Assembly: GCA_016787345.1 (NCBI GenBank)
Contig: JAEUUU010000184.1
Location: 1 to 40,315 of the forward strand
DNA length: 40,315 nt
From: Saprospiraceae bacterium
GTDB lineage: Bacteria > Bacteroidota > Bacteroidia > Chitinophagales > Saprospiraceae
Direction: 5' to 3'
Shown: positions 1-8,247 of the stretch, in pieces
Layout: each line of letters opens with the position of its first letter
Position numbering within the stretch: the stretch's first letter is position 1
Translations under genes and position numbers: made by a program
The notes under the pieces: generated by a model
Databases searched by the model: none
The model's input: the letters and a program-made list of their open reading frames with translations, nothing else
Told to the model about the DNA's origin: nothing

Positions 1-3000
1 TGGGCCAACCGAACCATCCGTTTGTTCCCCAACGGCCCGGCCGTACGGACCGAGAAAGACGGCCGTTTTTCCTTCCGGCACATCGACCTGAGCCTGTACA
101 CGCATCTCCAGTTGCCCAACGAACAATACATCCCCCTGAACGGCTATCAGCAGAATCTGGTGGTGTACGCCAACGGCGCTACCTCCCATTACCGAAGCTG
201 GGCTTATGCCGACCCCGAAAGCAAAACCCTGCTCAGTGGCCGTCTGACCGATGCGATCGGCGAGCCCCTGATCGGCGCCAGTATCAGAATCGAACGCAAA
301 AACCAATTGGTCGGCAAGGCAGTCACCGATATCAACGGCAAATACGAGCTGCCCGTGCCCGCCGATCAGTACGACCTGAAATTTTCCTACACCGGCATGA
401 GCACGGGTTATATCAGGAGCTTTACCGTGCACGCGGCACAGGTGAATCGTGTGGATGTGGTGCTCAACGAAGGACAGATGATCAGGGAAATCGCCATCGC
501 GCCCCCGCAGGTAGTTGCCCTGGACGATGTTAGTGAAGCCGAAAGCCTGACTGCCGAACAAATTACCAATTTACCTACGCAAAACATCAACGCCATCGTG
601 GCTACTCCTGCCGGCCTTGCTCCGGAGGCCGACGTCAAGATCAGAGGCGCCCGCGCCAACGCTACGACTATTTATATCGACGGTGTCCGGGTAAACAGCG
701 ATAAGATGGTAGAAGACAGGGCCGATCCCGGCGGCGTCCCGGCTGATTTTGCCGACCGCAAGGAGATGGCCTTGTCGGAAGTTGTCATCATTAGCTACAA
801 TATTCCAATGGTGCGTAAGGATGATATGGCGACCGGCGCCACTTTCGATGCCGACGACCTCGTGCCCATGTCGAAGCCCGCTGCCAAACTGAGACAGCCT
901 TCCGAGTCGCGGCGCGCTGCTGCGCCTTATTTTAACCCGTATCGACAGTCAAACTTCTCCAGAGCACGGCAGTTTTACGCCCCCCGATATGAACAGTTCA
1001 ACACTGCGCCGGCAGCGGGTACCGATTTCAGAACCACCTTGTTCTGGGCGCCGTCGCTCCGCACCGATGCTTCGGGCCAGGCCTCGGTGGAATTTTTCAC
1101 CTCCGATGCCATTACCAACTTCCGCGCTACCCTCGAAGGTATTTCGGAACAAGGTGGCGCAGGCCGCGCCGAACACCGGTTTTTTGTCGAAAAACCGCTC
1201 AATATGCAGGTTAAAACCCCGCCCTACGTCATCTCCGGCGACCTGCTCCGGCTCGATGTGGCGCTGACCAACAAAACCAGTCACCCTGTTACCGGTGTGC
1301 TCGATCTGGCAGTACCCGCGCATTTTGCGCTGCAAAACCAGCAGGATAATCAGATCACGATCCCGGCCGGCGAAACCCACGTGGCCAAACTGGAATACCG
1401 CATCGGGCGCGGTGAAAACACAGCCCAAAAAGTGGGTATCCTGTTTCGCGTACCCGATACCGCCGAGGAATCCATGGAAGTTGACATTCCAACCCTCGAC
1501 CGGGGCTTCCCCGTGCGTATGGTGATGGCCGGGCAATCGTCGCAAAATACCTGGAACGTCCGGCTGAACGACCCCGTTGAAGGTACCCTCGGAATCACGC
1601 TCAATGCCTATCCTTCGCCGCTCGAAGACGTGTTAAAAGGCATGGAACGTATGCTCAATCAGCCCGGCGGCTGTTTTGAACAGGTGTCGAGTAATAATTA
1701 TCCCAACTTGCTCGTACTCGATTTGTTGCGGCAAACCGGTAAAAACAACCCGGAAGTAGAGACGCGCGCAAATACGTACCTGGCCAGCGGTTATCAGCAA
1801 CTTGCGGCTTACGAATGCAAAAGCGGCGGTTTCGACTGGTGGGGGCGCGACCCCGCGCACGAGGGCCTGACGGCCTATGGCATCATGGAGTTTGTGGACA
1901 TGAAACGGGTGTACCCCGTCGATCAGGGCTTGATCGACCGTTCCGTCAAATGGTTGTTGAGCCGGCGCGACGGGCAGGGTGGTTGGAAGCGTCGCGAAGA
2001 CTGGCACGGCTGGCAAAGCGACGGCGTAATCGGCGCCTATATCGCCTGGGCGGTTTGCGAAGCGGGGATGGGTAAAAAATTCCAGCCGGAAGTCAACGTG
2101 GCTTACAAAAACGCCGTCGACAGCCAGGACCCCTACCAGATGGCCTTGCTGGCCAATGCCATGGCGCTTTTGGGCGACAGCCGAGCCGATATTTTGATCA
2201 ATCAATTGGTCAAAAAACAGCATGAAAATGGCTCCTGGACCGGTTCAACCCATTCCGTGGTCAATGGCGGTGGGGCAAGTTTTCAGGTGGAAACCACGGC
2301 TTTGGTGGCCCTGGCGCTGATGAAAAAAAGCGAGCATCCTTTGGCACTCGAAAAAGCCATGCAGTTCATCATGTCGTCAAAAAATGAATACGGTTACGGC
2401 AGTACGCAAAGCACCGTACTGGCCCTGAAGGCATTGATCGTGTATGCCCAACGCAACGCGGATCAGACCGGCGACGGCCGTCTGGTCGTGCAGATCGATG
2501 GCAAGCGGGTGGCTGAACAGGATTTTTCGACGCGCAGCGCAAAGCGCATTGAAATAAAGGGCCTTGAACAATTCGTAACCGGTCCGCAGGCGCGCATCGA
2601 TGTGTTTTTTGAAGGAGGAAAGGCGACCATTCCCTTCGACATTGAACTCAAATACGCCAGCCGTCAGCCGCGCAATGCGGCAAATTGCCCGCTCGAATTC
2701 AAGACAAGTCTGGATCGCAATTCAGCCGCAATTGGTCAAACCGTCCGGTTAAGTGCGCAAATCCGGAATACGGCCACTACGCCGGCCGCTTCGCCGATGG
2801 TCGTAGTGGGTATTCCCGCCGGGTTGAGTTTGCAGCCCTGGCAGTTGAAAAAACTGATGGACGAGAAGAAGTGCGATTTTTACGAAATATGGGACGGCTA
2901 CGCGGTTTTTCACTTCGAGCGACTCGCTCCGGGCGAGCAGCGGCGGCTCGATCTCGACCTGCGCGCCGATCTGGCAGGCAGTTTTGAAGCGCCGGCCAGT

Positions 3001-3069
3001 CAGGCATTTCTCTACTACCAGAACGAACAACGGGTATGGAGCAAGCCGGACAGGCTGGTGATTGAATAA
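1..3069 (+). CDS. Alpha-2-macroglobulin-family thioester protein (5' end missing)
   Basis: The reading frame is open from base 1, so the true start lies left of the window and at least 1022 residues are visible. Numbering from base 1, residues about 77-155 look like a carboxypeptidase-regulatory beta-sandwich (motif GRLTDAIGEPLIGA). Residues about 190-235 resemble a TonB-receptor plug (IRGARANATTIYIDGVRV). From about 340 onward it is alpha-2-macroglobulin-like: a bait/MG-type block (TLFWAPSLRTDASGQASVEF), the thioester motif GCFEQ with Cys558, an alpha-helical thioester domain and a receptor-binding-like C-terminus. The intact CxEQ implies a covalent protein trap. Bacterial homologues are periplasmic or surface proteins thought to capture proteases; that role is inferred. 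The gene ends 2 bp from the convergent regulator gene. The family call is confident; the plug-like section is a weaker match. Confidence 0.88.
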   Translation, partial: WANRTIRLFPNGPAVRTEKDGRFSFRHIDLSLYTHLQLPNEQYIPLNGYQQNLVVYANGATSHYRSWAYADPESKTLLSGRLTDAIGEPLIGASIRIERKNQLVGKAVTDINGKYELPVPADQYDLKFSYTGMSTGYIRSFTVHAAQVNRVDVVLNEGQMIREIAIAPPQVVALDDVSEAESLTAEQITNLPTQNINAIVATPAGLAPEADVKIRGARANATTIYIDGVRVNSDKMVEDRADPGGVPADFADRKEMALSEVVIISYNIPMVRKDDMATGATFDADDLVPMSKPAAKLRQPSESRRAAAPYFNPYRQSNFSRARQFYAPRYEQFNTAPAAGTDFRTTLFWAPSLRTDASGQASVEFFTSDAITNFRATLEGISEQGGAGRAEHRFFVEKPLNMQVKTPPYVISGDLLRLDVALTNKTSHPVTGVLDLAVPAHFALQNQQDNQITIPAGETHVAKLEYRIGRGENTAQKVGILFRVPDTAEESMEVDIPTLDRGFPVRMVMAGQSSQNTWNVRLNDPVEGTLGITLNAYPSPLEDVLKGMERMLNQPGGCFEQVSSNNYPNLLVLDLLRQTGKNNPEVETRANTYLASGYQQLAAYECKSGGFDWWGRDPAHEGLTAYGIMEFVDMKRVYPVDQGLIDRSVKWLLSRRDGQGGWKRREDWHGWQSDGVIGAYIAWAVCEAGMGKKFQPEVNVAYKNAVDSQDPYQMALLANAMALLGDSRADILINQLVKKQHENGSWTGSTHSVVNGGGASFQVETTALVALALMKKSEHPLALEKAMQFIMSSKNEYGYGSTQSTVLALKALIVYAQRNADQTGDGRLVVQIDGKRVAEQDFSTRSAKRIEIKGLEQFVTGPQARIDVFFEGGKATIPFDIELKYASRQPRNAANCPLEFKTSLDRNSAAIGQTVRLSAQIRNTATTPAASPMVVVGIPAGLSLQPWQLKKLMDEKKCDFYEIWDGYAVFHFERLAPGEQRRLDLDLRADLAGSFEAPASQAFLYYQNEQRVWSKPDRLVIE

Positions 3070-3071
3070 CA

Positions 3072-5795
3072 CTAATAATTGATAATGAACCCCGTAAGGT
3101 TTGCGTCTTCCGGCAGACCCAGTTTTTTGCGCAGGCGGTAGCGTTTGTTTTCCACGCCGCGCACGGAAATGTTGAGCAGGGGAGCGATTTCCTTGGACGA
3201 CAGGTTCATTTTCAAATAAGCCGCCAGTCGCAGATCTCCAGGCGTGAGATCGGGGTAATCGTGCATGAGTCGTTTGAAAAAATCGTCGTGCACTTTGTTA
3301 AAAGACGCTTCAAAAACTTCCCAGTCATGGTCGCCTTCCAGATGGTTGTCGATGAGTCTGGCTAGTTTTTGAAGCGCTTTTGGTTCATTGCGGGCTTCGA
3401 GCAGGTCGTCTTTGAGCCGTTGCAGCACTTCGTTTTTTCGTATCAGGTTGAGTGCGGCATTGGAAAGTTCCCGGTTTTTATTCTCCACTTCCAGAAACAA
3501 TTTTTCACTATCCGCGAGGGCGCGCTGGCGTTCCAGTTCCTGGGCGGCGTCGGCTTCGAGGCGCAGACGCTGGCGTTCCAGTTGCCGACGGCTGTATTTT
3601 TCCACTCCCCAAAGCAATAAGAAAGCCAGCAGCAAATAGGCGATACTTGCCCAAATGGACAAATACCAGGGGGGCAATATCCGGATGTTCAGTACGGCCT
3701 CTTCCGCGCATCCTTCCGTGCGTACCCGAAACCTGTATTTGCCGTAAGGCAGGTTGGTGAATTCCTTTTCGCCCGACGTGGTCCAAACCGACCATTGGCT
3801 GGAAAAACCCTCCAGTTGCCAGGAAAATTTGGGCGCCCGCCCATAGGATGGTACGGCAAACAGAAAACGCAGGTTGTTTTCCCTGGCGCCAAGTGAGATC
3901 GTACTGCCATCAGTGGGTAGCGCAACAAGGCCCGAATTTGTTTCCATTAATCGAATGGCCGGCGCAGCGGCAGGTACGGCGGCATAGGTCGAGCCGGTTT
4001 TCCGCAACAGGGCGAATCCTGTTTCGAGGCAGAACAGGTAATCGCCGTTACTCAGTCGAATGATGTTTTCAAAATTGGGCACCAAAGGCAGGTTAAATGA
4101 AGAGACTGCAGCGCCTTCAACCATACGAATACCGCTGCTGTCGACCCGAAAAAAGACGCCGTTTTCACCCGGGAGCCATTTTTCCCTGCCCGCATCCGGC
4201 TCGGGTTCGAAGTAGATACGTTCGGCTGTGGTCCGGATATTCCATACGCCTCTGTCGCTGTTGACCCGTAAAGTGCCGTCGATGAAAGCCAGGTTCAGTT
4301 GGAAATCGGTCGGAAGGCCGTCCGTACGGGTAAAAAAACGTTGTTCTTCTACATGGCTGAGGTCCTGGCTCAACCGCAATCTGAACAAGCCCCGGTTGGG
4401 GTGGGCGCCCCACAATTCGCCATTGGGGCCAAAAACAATCTTTTTCAGCGGTTGGGCAAAGCCCGAAAGTCGATGGCTGAATTGCCAGTCAGACTCGGGG
4501 CTCTTTTTTCTGAAAACAACCAGACCGGTGTAAGTGCCCTGTATCAGAACGTTTTCCTGTCCGGGCACCGCCACGGTACTCCAGCCCCCTGTCACGTCCG
4601 AGATGCGACGGGCGTTGTACCCGTCGATCAGAAAACTGCCGCTGTTGTGGCCGCAGAGCAACTGGGTATTGAATGCCGTTAATTGCCAGACCTGTCCCTG
4701 GGTGCCTTCAAGTAATTCAAAATTACCGGTTTGCGTCTGCACAAAAACACCCTGATTGGTGCCGATGTACAACAGGCCGCGGTGCTCTGCCGCGGTGTAT
4801 ACGGTACCGATTCGCCCCGACTGATCGATGAAAAAGGTAAGCGGCGAATGCAGGGCAACCAGATCAATTCCCCGATCGAGGCCAAGCCAGAGGTCGCCGG
4901 CGCTGTCTTCCAGCATGGCCAGCACAGTGTTGTTCTGGAGGCCGTTTTCGCGGTTGAGATGATAGCGTTGGCGGCCGTCGGGCGCAAGCACATAGACGCC
5001 GTTCAGAATGGTGCCGACCGCCCAGCCGCCATCGCGCAGGGCAATGGCTTTGTTTAACTGAAAACGTTGAAATTCAAGATTTAAGGGGTTGGGCCAGGGC
5101 CGGCATTGATGGTTGGAAATCTCGAAAATGCCCTTGTTGGTGGTGCCCGCCCAGAGGCTGCCCTGGGGACCGGGTACGATAAATTGAACGATTTCGCCGG
5201 CCAGCGCGCCAGTTCCGGGAACAAAGCGAAAAGTATTGTCGGGTAAAAGTTCGTATAAGCCCTGACCGATGGCCGGCAGGTAAATTTTGCCTCCTGCCTC
5301 CCGGGCAAACATAATTGAGGCAGGCGGTTTGAGGACCGTTATTTTTTGGTAATCAAACTTGTAAATTGTTGAAAATGACTGAAACAGAACAAAGCCAGGT
5401 CCTGGCAAAATGTGCCAGATTTCTTCCTGCTCCAGTTTGTCGTTGCGCACTTCAGCGCTCAACGAACGATAGCCCGGTTTGCCGTTTCCGTCGATGATCC
5501 AATATCCGAATTCGGCAAATCCGCCGCAAAAAACCTCTCCGTGGGGCCCCGTTGCCACGGCTCGGATTGTTTGCCGGTTCGGGAGGTAAATATTTCTCCA
5601 GCGTACACCGTCGAATTCCAGCAATCCGCCGTTGTTGCCGGCATAAATCCATCCATCCGGCGATTGCGCCAATGCCCAATTCTGGTTTTGCGCACCATAA
5701 TCGGCCGGAGAAAAATTGCGAATGCGCGGCGTGCCTTGCCCGGCCAGCAGGCTGGTACAAAGCAGGAAAAGCATCAGGGTCCAAAGCTTGCGCAT
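3072..5795 (-). CDS. Membrane-tethered beta-propeller/Y_Y_Y/HTH transcriptional regulator
   Basis: This 907-residue protein has a signal peptide (MRKLWTLMLFLLC...LLAGQ), a long periplasmic region of Reg_prop-type propeller repeats (for example WIYAGNNGGLLEFDGVRW), and a Y_Y_Y domain around 620-700 (FTNLPYGKYRFRVR). These are followed by one transmembrane segment around 711-729, a coiled coil around 735-810, and a LuxR-like helix-turn-helix near 849-892 (SSKEIAPLLNISVRGVENKR). There is no histidine kinase, receiver or phosphotransfer domain, so it is not a hybrid two-component system. It most likely senses a periplasmic ligand and binds DNA from the membrane. An upstream TTG at 5825 is possible, but the ATG at 5795 gives a clean signal peptide. 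It lies downstream of, and on the same strand as, the YeeE-like genes, 67 bp away. Ligand unknown. Confidence 0.9.
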   Translation of the reverse strand: MRKLWTLMLFLLCTSLLAGQGTPRIRNFSPADYGAQNQNWALAQSPDGWIYAGNNGGLLEFDGVRWRNIYLPNRQTIRAVATGPHGEVFCGGFAEFGYWIIDGNGKPGYRSLSAEVRNDKLEQEEIWHILPGPGFVLFQSFSTIYKFDYQKITVLKPPASIMFAREAGGKIYLPAIGQGLYELLPDNTFRFVPGTGALAGEIVQFIVPGPQGSLWAGTTNKGIFEISNHQCRPWPNPLNLEFQRFQLNKAIALRDGGWAVGTILNGVYVLAPDGRQRYHLNRENGLQNNTVLAMLEDSAGDLWLGLDRGIDLVALHSPLTFFIDQSGRIGTVYTAAEHRGLLYIGTNQGVFVQTQTGNFELLEGTQGQVWQLTAFNTQLLCGHNSGSFLIDGYNARRISDVTGGWSTVAVPGQENVLIQGTYTGLVVFRKKSPESDWQFSHRLSGFAQPLKKIVFGPNGELWGAHPNRGLFRLRLSQDLSHVEEQRFFTRTDGLPTDFQLNLAFIDGTLRVNSDRGVWNIRTTAERIYFEPEPDAGREKWLPGENGVFFRVDSSGIRMVEGAAVSSFNLPLVPNFENIIRLSNGDYLFCLETGFALLRKTGSTYAAVPAAAPAIRLMETNSGLVALPTDGSTISLGARENNLRFLFAVPSYGRAPKFSWQLEGFSSQWSVWTTSGEKEFTNLPYGKYRFRVRTEGCAEEAVLNIRILPPWYLSIWASIAYLLLAFLLLWGVEKYSRRQLERQRLRLEADAAQELERQRALADSEKLFLEVENKNRELSNAALNLIRKNEVLQRLKDDLLEARNEPKALQKLARLIDNHLEGDHDWEVFEASFNKVHDDFFKRLMHDYPDLTPGDLRLAAYLKMNLSSKEIAPLLNISVRGVENKRYRLRKKLGLPEDANLTGFIINY

Positions 5796-5862
5796 TGCGG
5801 CAAAGAAACGTATTATCTCCTGCAAACGACCGGTTTCAAGGCTCAGGACCTGTCAAAAAGCG

Positions 5863-6285
5863 TCAATGAGGGAGTTTTTCCCGAAGCTTGCCATAGGTCC
5901 AGGTGCCGGCAATGGCGCTCAGCAAAGTGACGACAACCACGGTCATTCCGGCGCCGATCTGGGCATAAAGCGGTCCCGGGCAAGCGCCGGTTATCCCCCA
6001 ACCGATGCCAAACAACAGGCCGCCGATCACGATTCCTTTGTCGAAAGATTTGGGCTGAATGACAATGGGTTCGCCGTTGCGGGTTCTGACATTGAATCGT
6101 TTCATGAGCCATACACTGATGGCGCCGGTGACCACCGCGCTGCCAATGACGCCGTACATGTGAAAAGATTGCAGACGGTACATTTCCTGAATACGCCACC
6201 AGGAAATCACTTCTGCTTTGGTCAGTAAAATGCCGAACAGGATGCCCGCCAATAAATAAGGTAAATAACTGCGAAGAGTAGACAT
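5863..6285 (-). CDS. YeeE/YedE-family membrane protein, small half (DUF6691-like)
   Basis: A 140-residue protein with about four hydrophobic segments and the motif GITGACPGP (Cys102) near the C-terminal third. This signature is typical of the second half of YeeE/YedE sulfur-transport proteins. Full-length family members move thiosulfate or related sulfur compounds across the inner membrane using conserved cysteines. In many bacteria the fold is split into two short genes, as here. The gene starts 21 bp downstream of the larger half on the same strand, so co-transcription is very likely. The exact substrate (thiosulfate, persulfide or other) cannot be read from the sequence. Confidence 0.85.
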   Translation of the reverse strand: MSTLRSYLPYLLAGILFGILLTKAEVISWWRIQEMYRLQSFHMYGVIGSAVVTGAISVWLMKRFNVRTRNGEPIVIQPKSFDKGIVIGGLLFGIGWGITGACPGPLYAQIGAGMTVVVVTLLSAIAGTWTYGKLREKLPH

Positions 6286-6306
6286 GGCTAATACGAACCG
6301 GTTGCG

Positions 6307-6864
6307 TTAGAGTATAAGGGGCAGTAACAGGTGGGTGGTAATAAAACCGCCTGCCATAAAACAGATCGTCGCAACCAGCGACGGCCACTGAAGGGTCGAC
6401 AACCCGAAAATGGAGTGCCCGCTCGTGCAACCGCCGGCATAACGCGTCCCAAAGCCCACTAAAAAGCCGCCAACTACCGTGAAGATCAAGCCACGCCAGC
6501 TGAGCAAAACATCCCAGGAGAAAATCTCCGAAGGCCCGAGGCCGGAGAAGTCCGTCAGCCCGAGGGCTTGCAGATCCGCTACGGTGTCGGGCGCGATGGC
6601 AACCGGCTCCGGATTTCCGAGTACGGTGACCGACAGCAGGGCGCCCAGCATGATACCGGCGACGTAGACCAGATTCCAGGTGCGGTCTTTCCAGTTGTAC
6701 TGAAAAAACGGAATGCCGGCCGGCACGCATGCCGCACACAAATCGCGCAGCGTGGAAGAGATTCCGAAACTTTTATTGCCAATCCATAAAAGCAAGGGTA
6801 CGGTTAGTCCGATCAAAGGGCCGGCCACATACCAGGGCCAGGGTTGACGTAGTAATTCCAGCAT
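6307..6864 (-). CDS. YeeE/YedE-family membrane protein, large half
   Basis: A 185-residue polytopic membrane protein ending in the motif [18 protein letters not shown] (Cys146), the hallmark of the first half of YeeE/YedE sulfur transporters. With the following 140-residue protein (GACPGP motif) it would rebuild a full two-half transporter, comparable to the PmpA/PmpB-type pairs. Extra cysteines at 43 and 46 ([11 protein letters not shown]) sit near the second hydrophobic stretch. It lies 69 bp downstream of a DUF983 gene on the same strand. No rhodanese or sulfur dioxygenase gene, the usual companions of such pairs, is visible nearby, so the sulfur role rests on family membership only. Confidence 0.86.
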   Translation of the reverse strand: MLELLRQPWPWYVAGPLIGLTVPLLLWIGNKSFGISSTLRDLCAACVPAGIPFFQYNWKDRTWNLVYVAGIMLGALLSVTVLGNPEPVAIAPDTVADLQALGLTDFSGLGPSEIFSWDVLLSWRGLIFTVVGGFLVGFGTRYAGGCTSGHSIFGLSTLQWPSLVATICFMAGGFITTHLLLPLIL

Positions 6865-6933
6865 GGGAGAAAGTGTTGAAAGTAATGAGCTTGACCAGGA
6901 AAAAATCGTCGCTGTTGTTTTCAGCCGGCTTGT

Positions 6934-7326
6934 TCAGGGTCGATTTTTGCCCGCCTTCGGATCGTATTTGACATTGATATTGATCCACATCAGCCGGGAG
7001 ATGCGAAAGATATACACAAAGTTGAGTACCAGGAACACGCCGAGCAAACTAAACGCTGCCGTCTGACTCCAGCCAAGTCCCCAGTGGAACAAGGCGATAA
7101 ACAGGAGGCAAAACCAAGCTGTCCAGATGTAGGAAATAAACATGGCGCCGTAGTAATAACCGGGTTCCGGAAAATAATTGAGGTCGCAACACGGACAACG
7201 CTCCAGCATGTCGAAGGGTTTGACAAACGACCAGGATCCGGTCTGGAATGTCTCGCCTTCGTGACAACGGGGGCATTTGAGATGAAAAATACTGTACGAT
7301 TTTGAGCCTTTGTGCAAGAATGACAT
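6934..7326 (-). CDS. DUF983-domain membrane protein with zinc-ribbon-like cysteines
   Basis: A 130-residue protein with two CxxC-type pairs (CPRC at 18-21 and CPCC at 44-47) followed by PEPGYYYGAMFISY and two hydrophobic segments, which is the DUF983 pattern. The paired cysteines suggest a small metal-binding ribbon facing the cytoplasm ahead of two membrane spans. The biochemical function of the family is not established. An in-frame ATG at 7368 would add 14 residues. I prefer the ATG at 7326 because family members begin close to the KGSKxYSIF motif, and because a -7-like box (TACCTTCG, 7354-7347) lies between the two ATGs. It is divergent from the MbnP-like lipoprotein gene. Confidence 0.84.
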   Translation of the reverse strand: MSFLHKGSKSYSIFHLKCPRCHEGETFQTGSWSFVKPFDMLERCPCCDLNYFPEPGYYYGAMFISYIWTAWFCLLFIALFHWGLGWSQTAAFSLLGVFLVLNFVYIFRISRLMWININVKYDPKAGKNRP

Positions 7327-7346
7327 AACCAAGGGTACTTTGGCCG

Positions 7347-7354
7347 CGAAGGTA
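7347..7354 (-). promoter_or_regulatory. -7-like promoter box for the DUF983 gene
   Basis: On the minus strand the sequence reads TACCTTCG, a 7/8 match to the Bacteroidota -7 consensus TAnnTTTG. It lies about 20 bp before the ATG at 7326. No convincing -33 TTG element was seen at the usual distance. Confidence 0.4.
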
Positions 7355-7367
7355 GGGTGGGTTGGCA

Positions 7368-7375
7368 TACCTTTA
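7368..7375 (+). promoter_or_regulatory. -7-like promoter box for the MbnP-like lipoprotein gene
   Basis: TACCTTTA is a 7/8 match to TAnnTTTG and lies 31 bp before the ATG at 7407. Together with the opposite-strand box at 7347-7354 it makes a compact divergent promoter region. Its position argues against a translation start upstream of 7407. Confidence 0.4.
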
Positions 7376-7406
7376 CCTCATCCTTAATTTTTTCACGTCC
7401 TTTCTT

Positions 7407-8144
7407 ATGCGAATCATTTGGCTCTCTCTGCTGTTTTTGCTCTCCCTGAACGCCTGTGATAAATCTACCCCGCTCCCCGAAGCAGCGCAGGTGTCCCTTG
7501 TTTTTGAAAATGTGGTCAACGGGCAGCCACTGACATACAGCGCAAAACAATACACCAATGCCGCGGGTGATTCTTACTCCGTCGAACTGCTGAAGTATTA
7601 TGTGACCAACGTCGTCTTGCTGCGCGCCGATGGCGCCGAATTCAAACTGGGCAATTACGACCTGATCGATGCCGCCAAGCCCGCTACCTGTGAAATAACA
7701 GCCGGGCAGGTCCCCAATGGTCATTATACCGGCATGCGTTTCCTGCTGGGCGTCGATTCGTTGCGCAATCACACAGGTTTGCAGGACGGTGACCTCGACC
7801 CTGTATATGGCATGTTGTGGAACTGGAATACGGGTTATATCTTTTTCAAACACGAAGGTCGCTTCACCAATGCTCAGGGAGAAGATCAGGGCCTGATTTT
7901 CCATTTCGGTAGCGACATTGCGCTCACGCCCGTAGAAATCTCTTTCCCCGAAGGATTGCACGTGGAAGGCGTAGCCCGAAAAGCATTTATCCGGTTCGAT
8001 CTCGCACCACTGTATGCTACTCCTCACGTGATCGATTTCAATTTGGACAATTACCGCCAGAGTATTACCGCCGACGACCGTATCTGGCTGGCTAATATGA
8101 AAGAAAATATGCCCGGCGCGTTCAGTTTCAGCCGGGTCGAATAA
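7407..8144 (+). CDS. MbnP-like (copper-binding family) lipoprotein
   Basis: A 245-residue predicted lipoprotein whose signal peptide ends in LSLNAC, with Cys17 as the acylation site. The body matches the MbnP family: an N-terminal strand block (VSLVFENVVNGQPL), YSVELLKYYVTNVVL, and the core motif GMLWNWNTGYIFFKHEG with Trp138 and Trp140. MbnP proteins bind copper in the periplasm, and in methanobactin operons one Trp is converted to kynurenine by a dihaem enzyme. No such enzyme adjoins this copy; the nearest candidates are about 18 kb away at 25806-27923. An upstream TTG at 7362 would remove the lipoprotein signal from the N-terminus, so the ATG at 7407 is chosen. Copper binding is inferred. 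Confidence 0.82.
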   Translation: MRIIWLSLLFLLSLNACDKSTPLPEAAQVSLVFENVVNGQPLTYSAKQYTNAAGDSYSVELLKYYVTNVVLLRADGAEFKLGNYDLIDAAKPATCEITAGQVPNGHYTGMRFLLGVDSLRNHTGLQDGDLDPVYGMLWNWNTGYIFFKHEGRFTNAQGEDQGLIFHFGSDIALTPVEISFPEGLHVEGVARKAFIRFDLAPLYATPHVIDFNLDNYRQSITADDRIWLANMKENMPGAFSFSRVE

Positions 8145-8170
8145 GTTTTCCGCGCCGAAGCGCCGGTAAA

Positions 8171-8224
8171 AAAAGAAGCGCGGACGATGTTGCCAACGGC
8201 AAAACATCTCCGCGCTTCTCTTTT
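8171..8224. terminator. Bidirectional hairpin terminator
   Basis: Between the convergent genes ending at 8144 and 8248 there is a long inverted repeat. AGAAGCGCGGA (8174-8184), GATGTT and GCC pair with GGC, AACATC and TCCGCGCTTCT (8209-8219). The loop is 3 nt, with small internal mismatches. An A-run precedes the stem and CTTTT follows it, so the stem has a T-tract on either strand and can stop both genes. Confidence 0.85.
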
Positions 8225-8247
8225 ATACGCACATTAGGTGTTGTTTT

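Noticed and set aside
5843-6739. Minus-strand frame of nearly 300 codons across both YeeE-like genes
   Set aside because: It is in a different frame from the two membrane proteins, which have the GCTSGH and GACPGP signatures; it has no motif of its own.
6990-8207. Minus-strand frame spanning the DUF983 and MbnP-like genes
   Set aside because: It crosses a divergent promoter region and two genes with clear family motifs in other frames.
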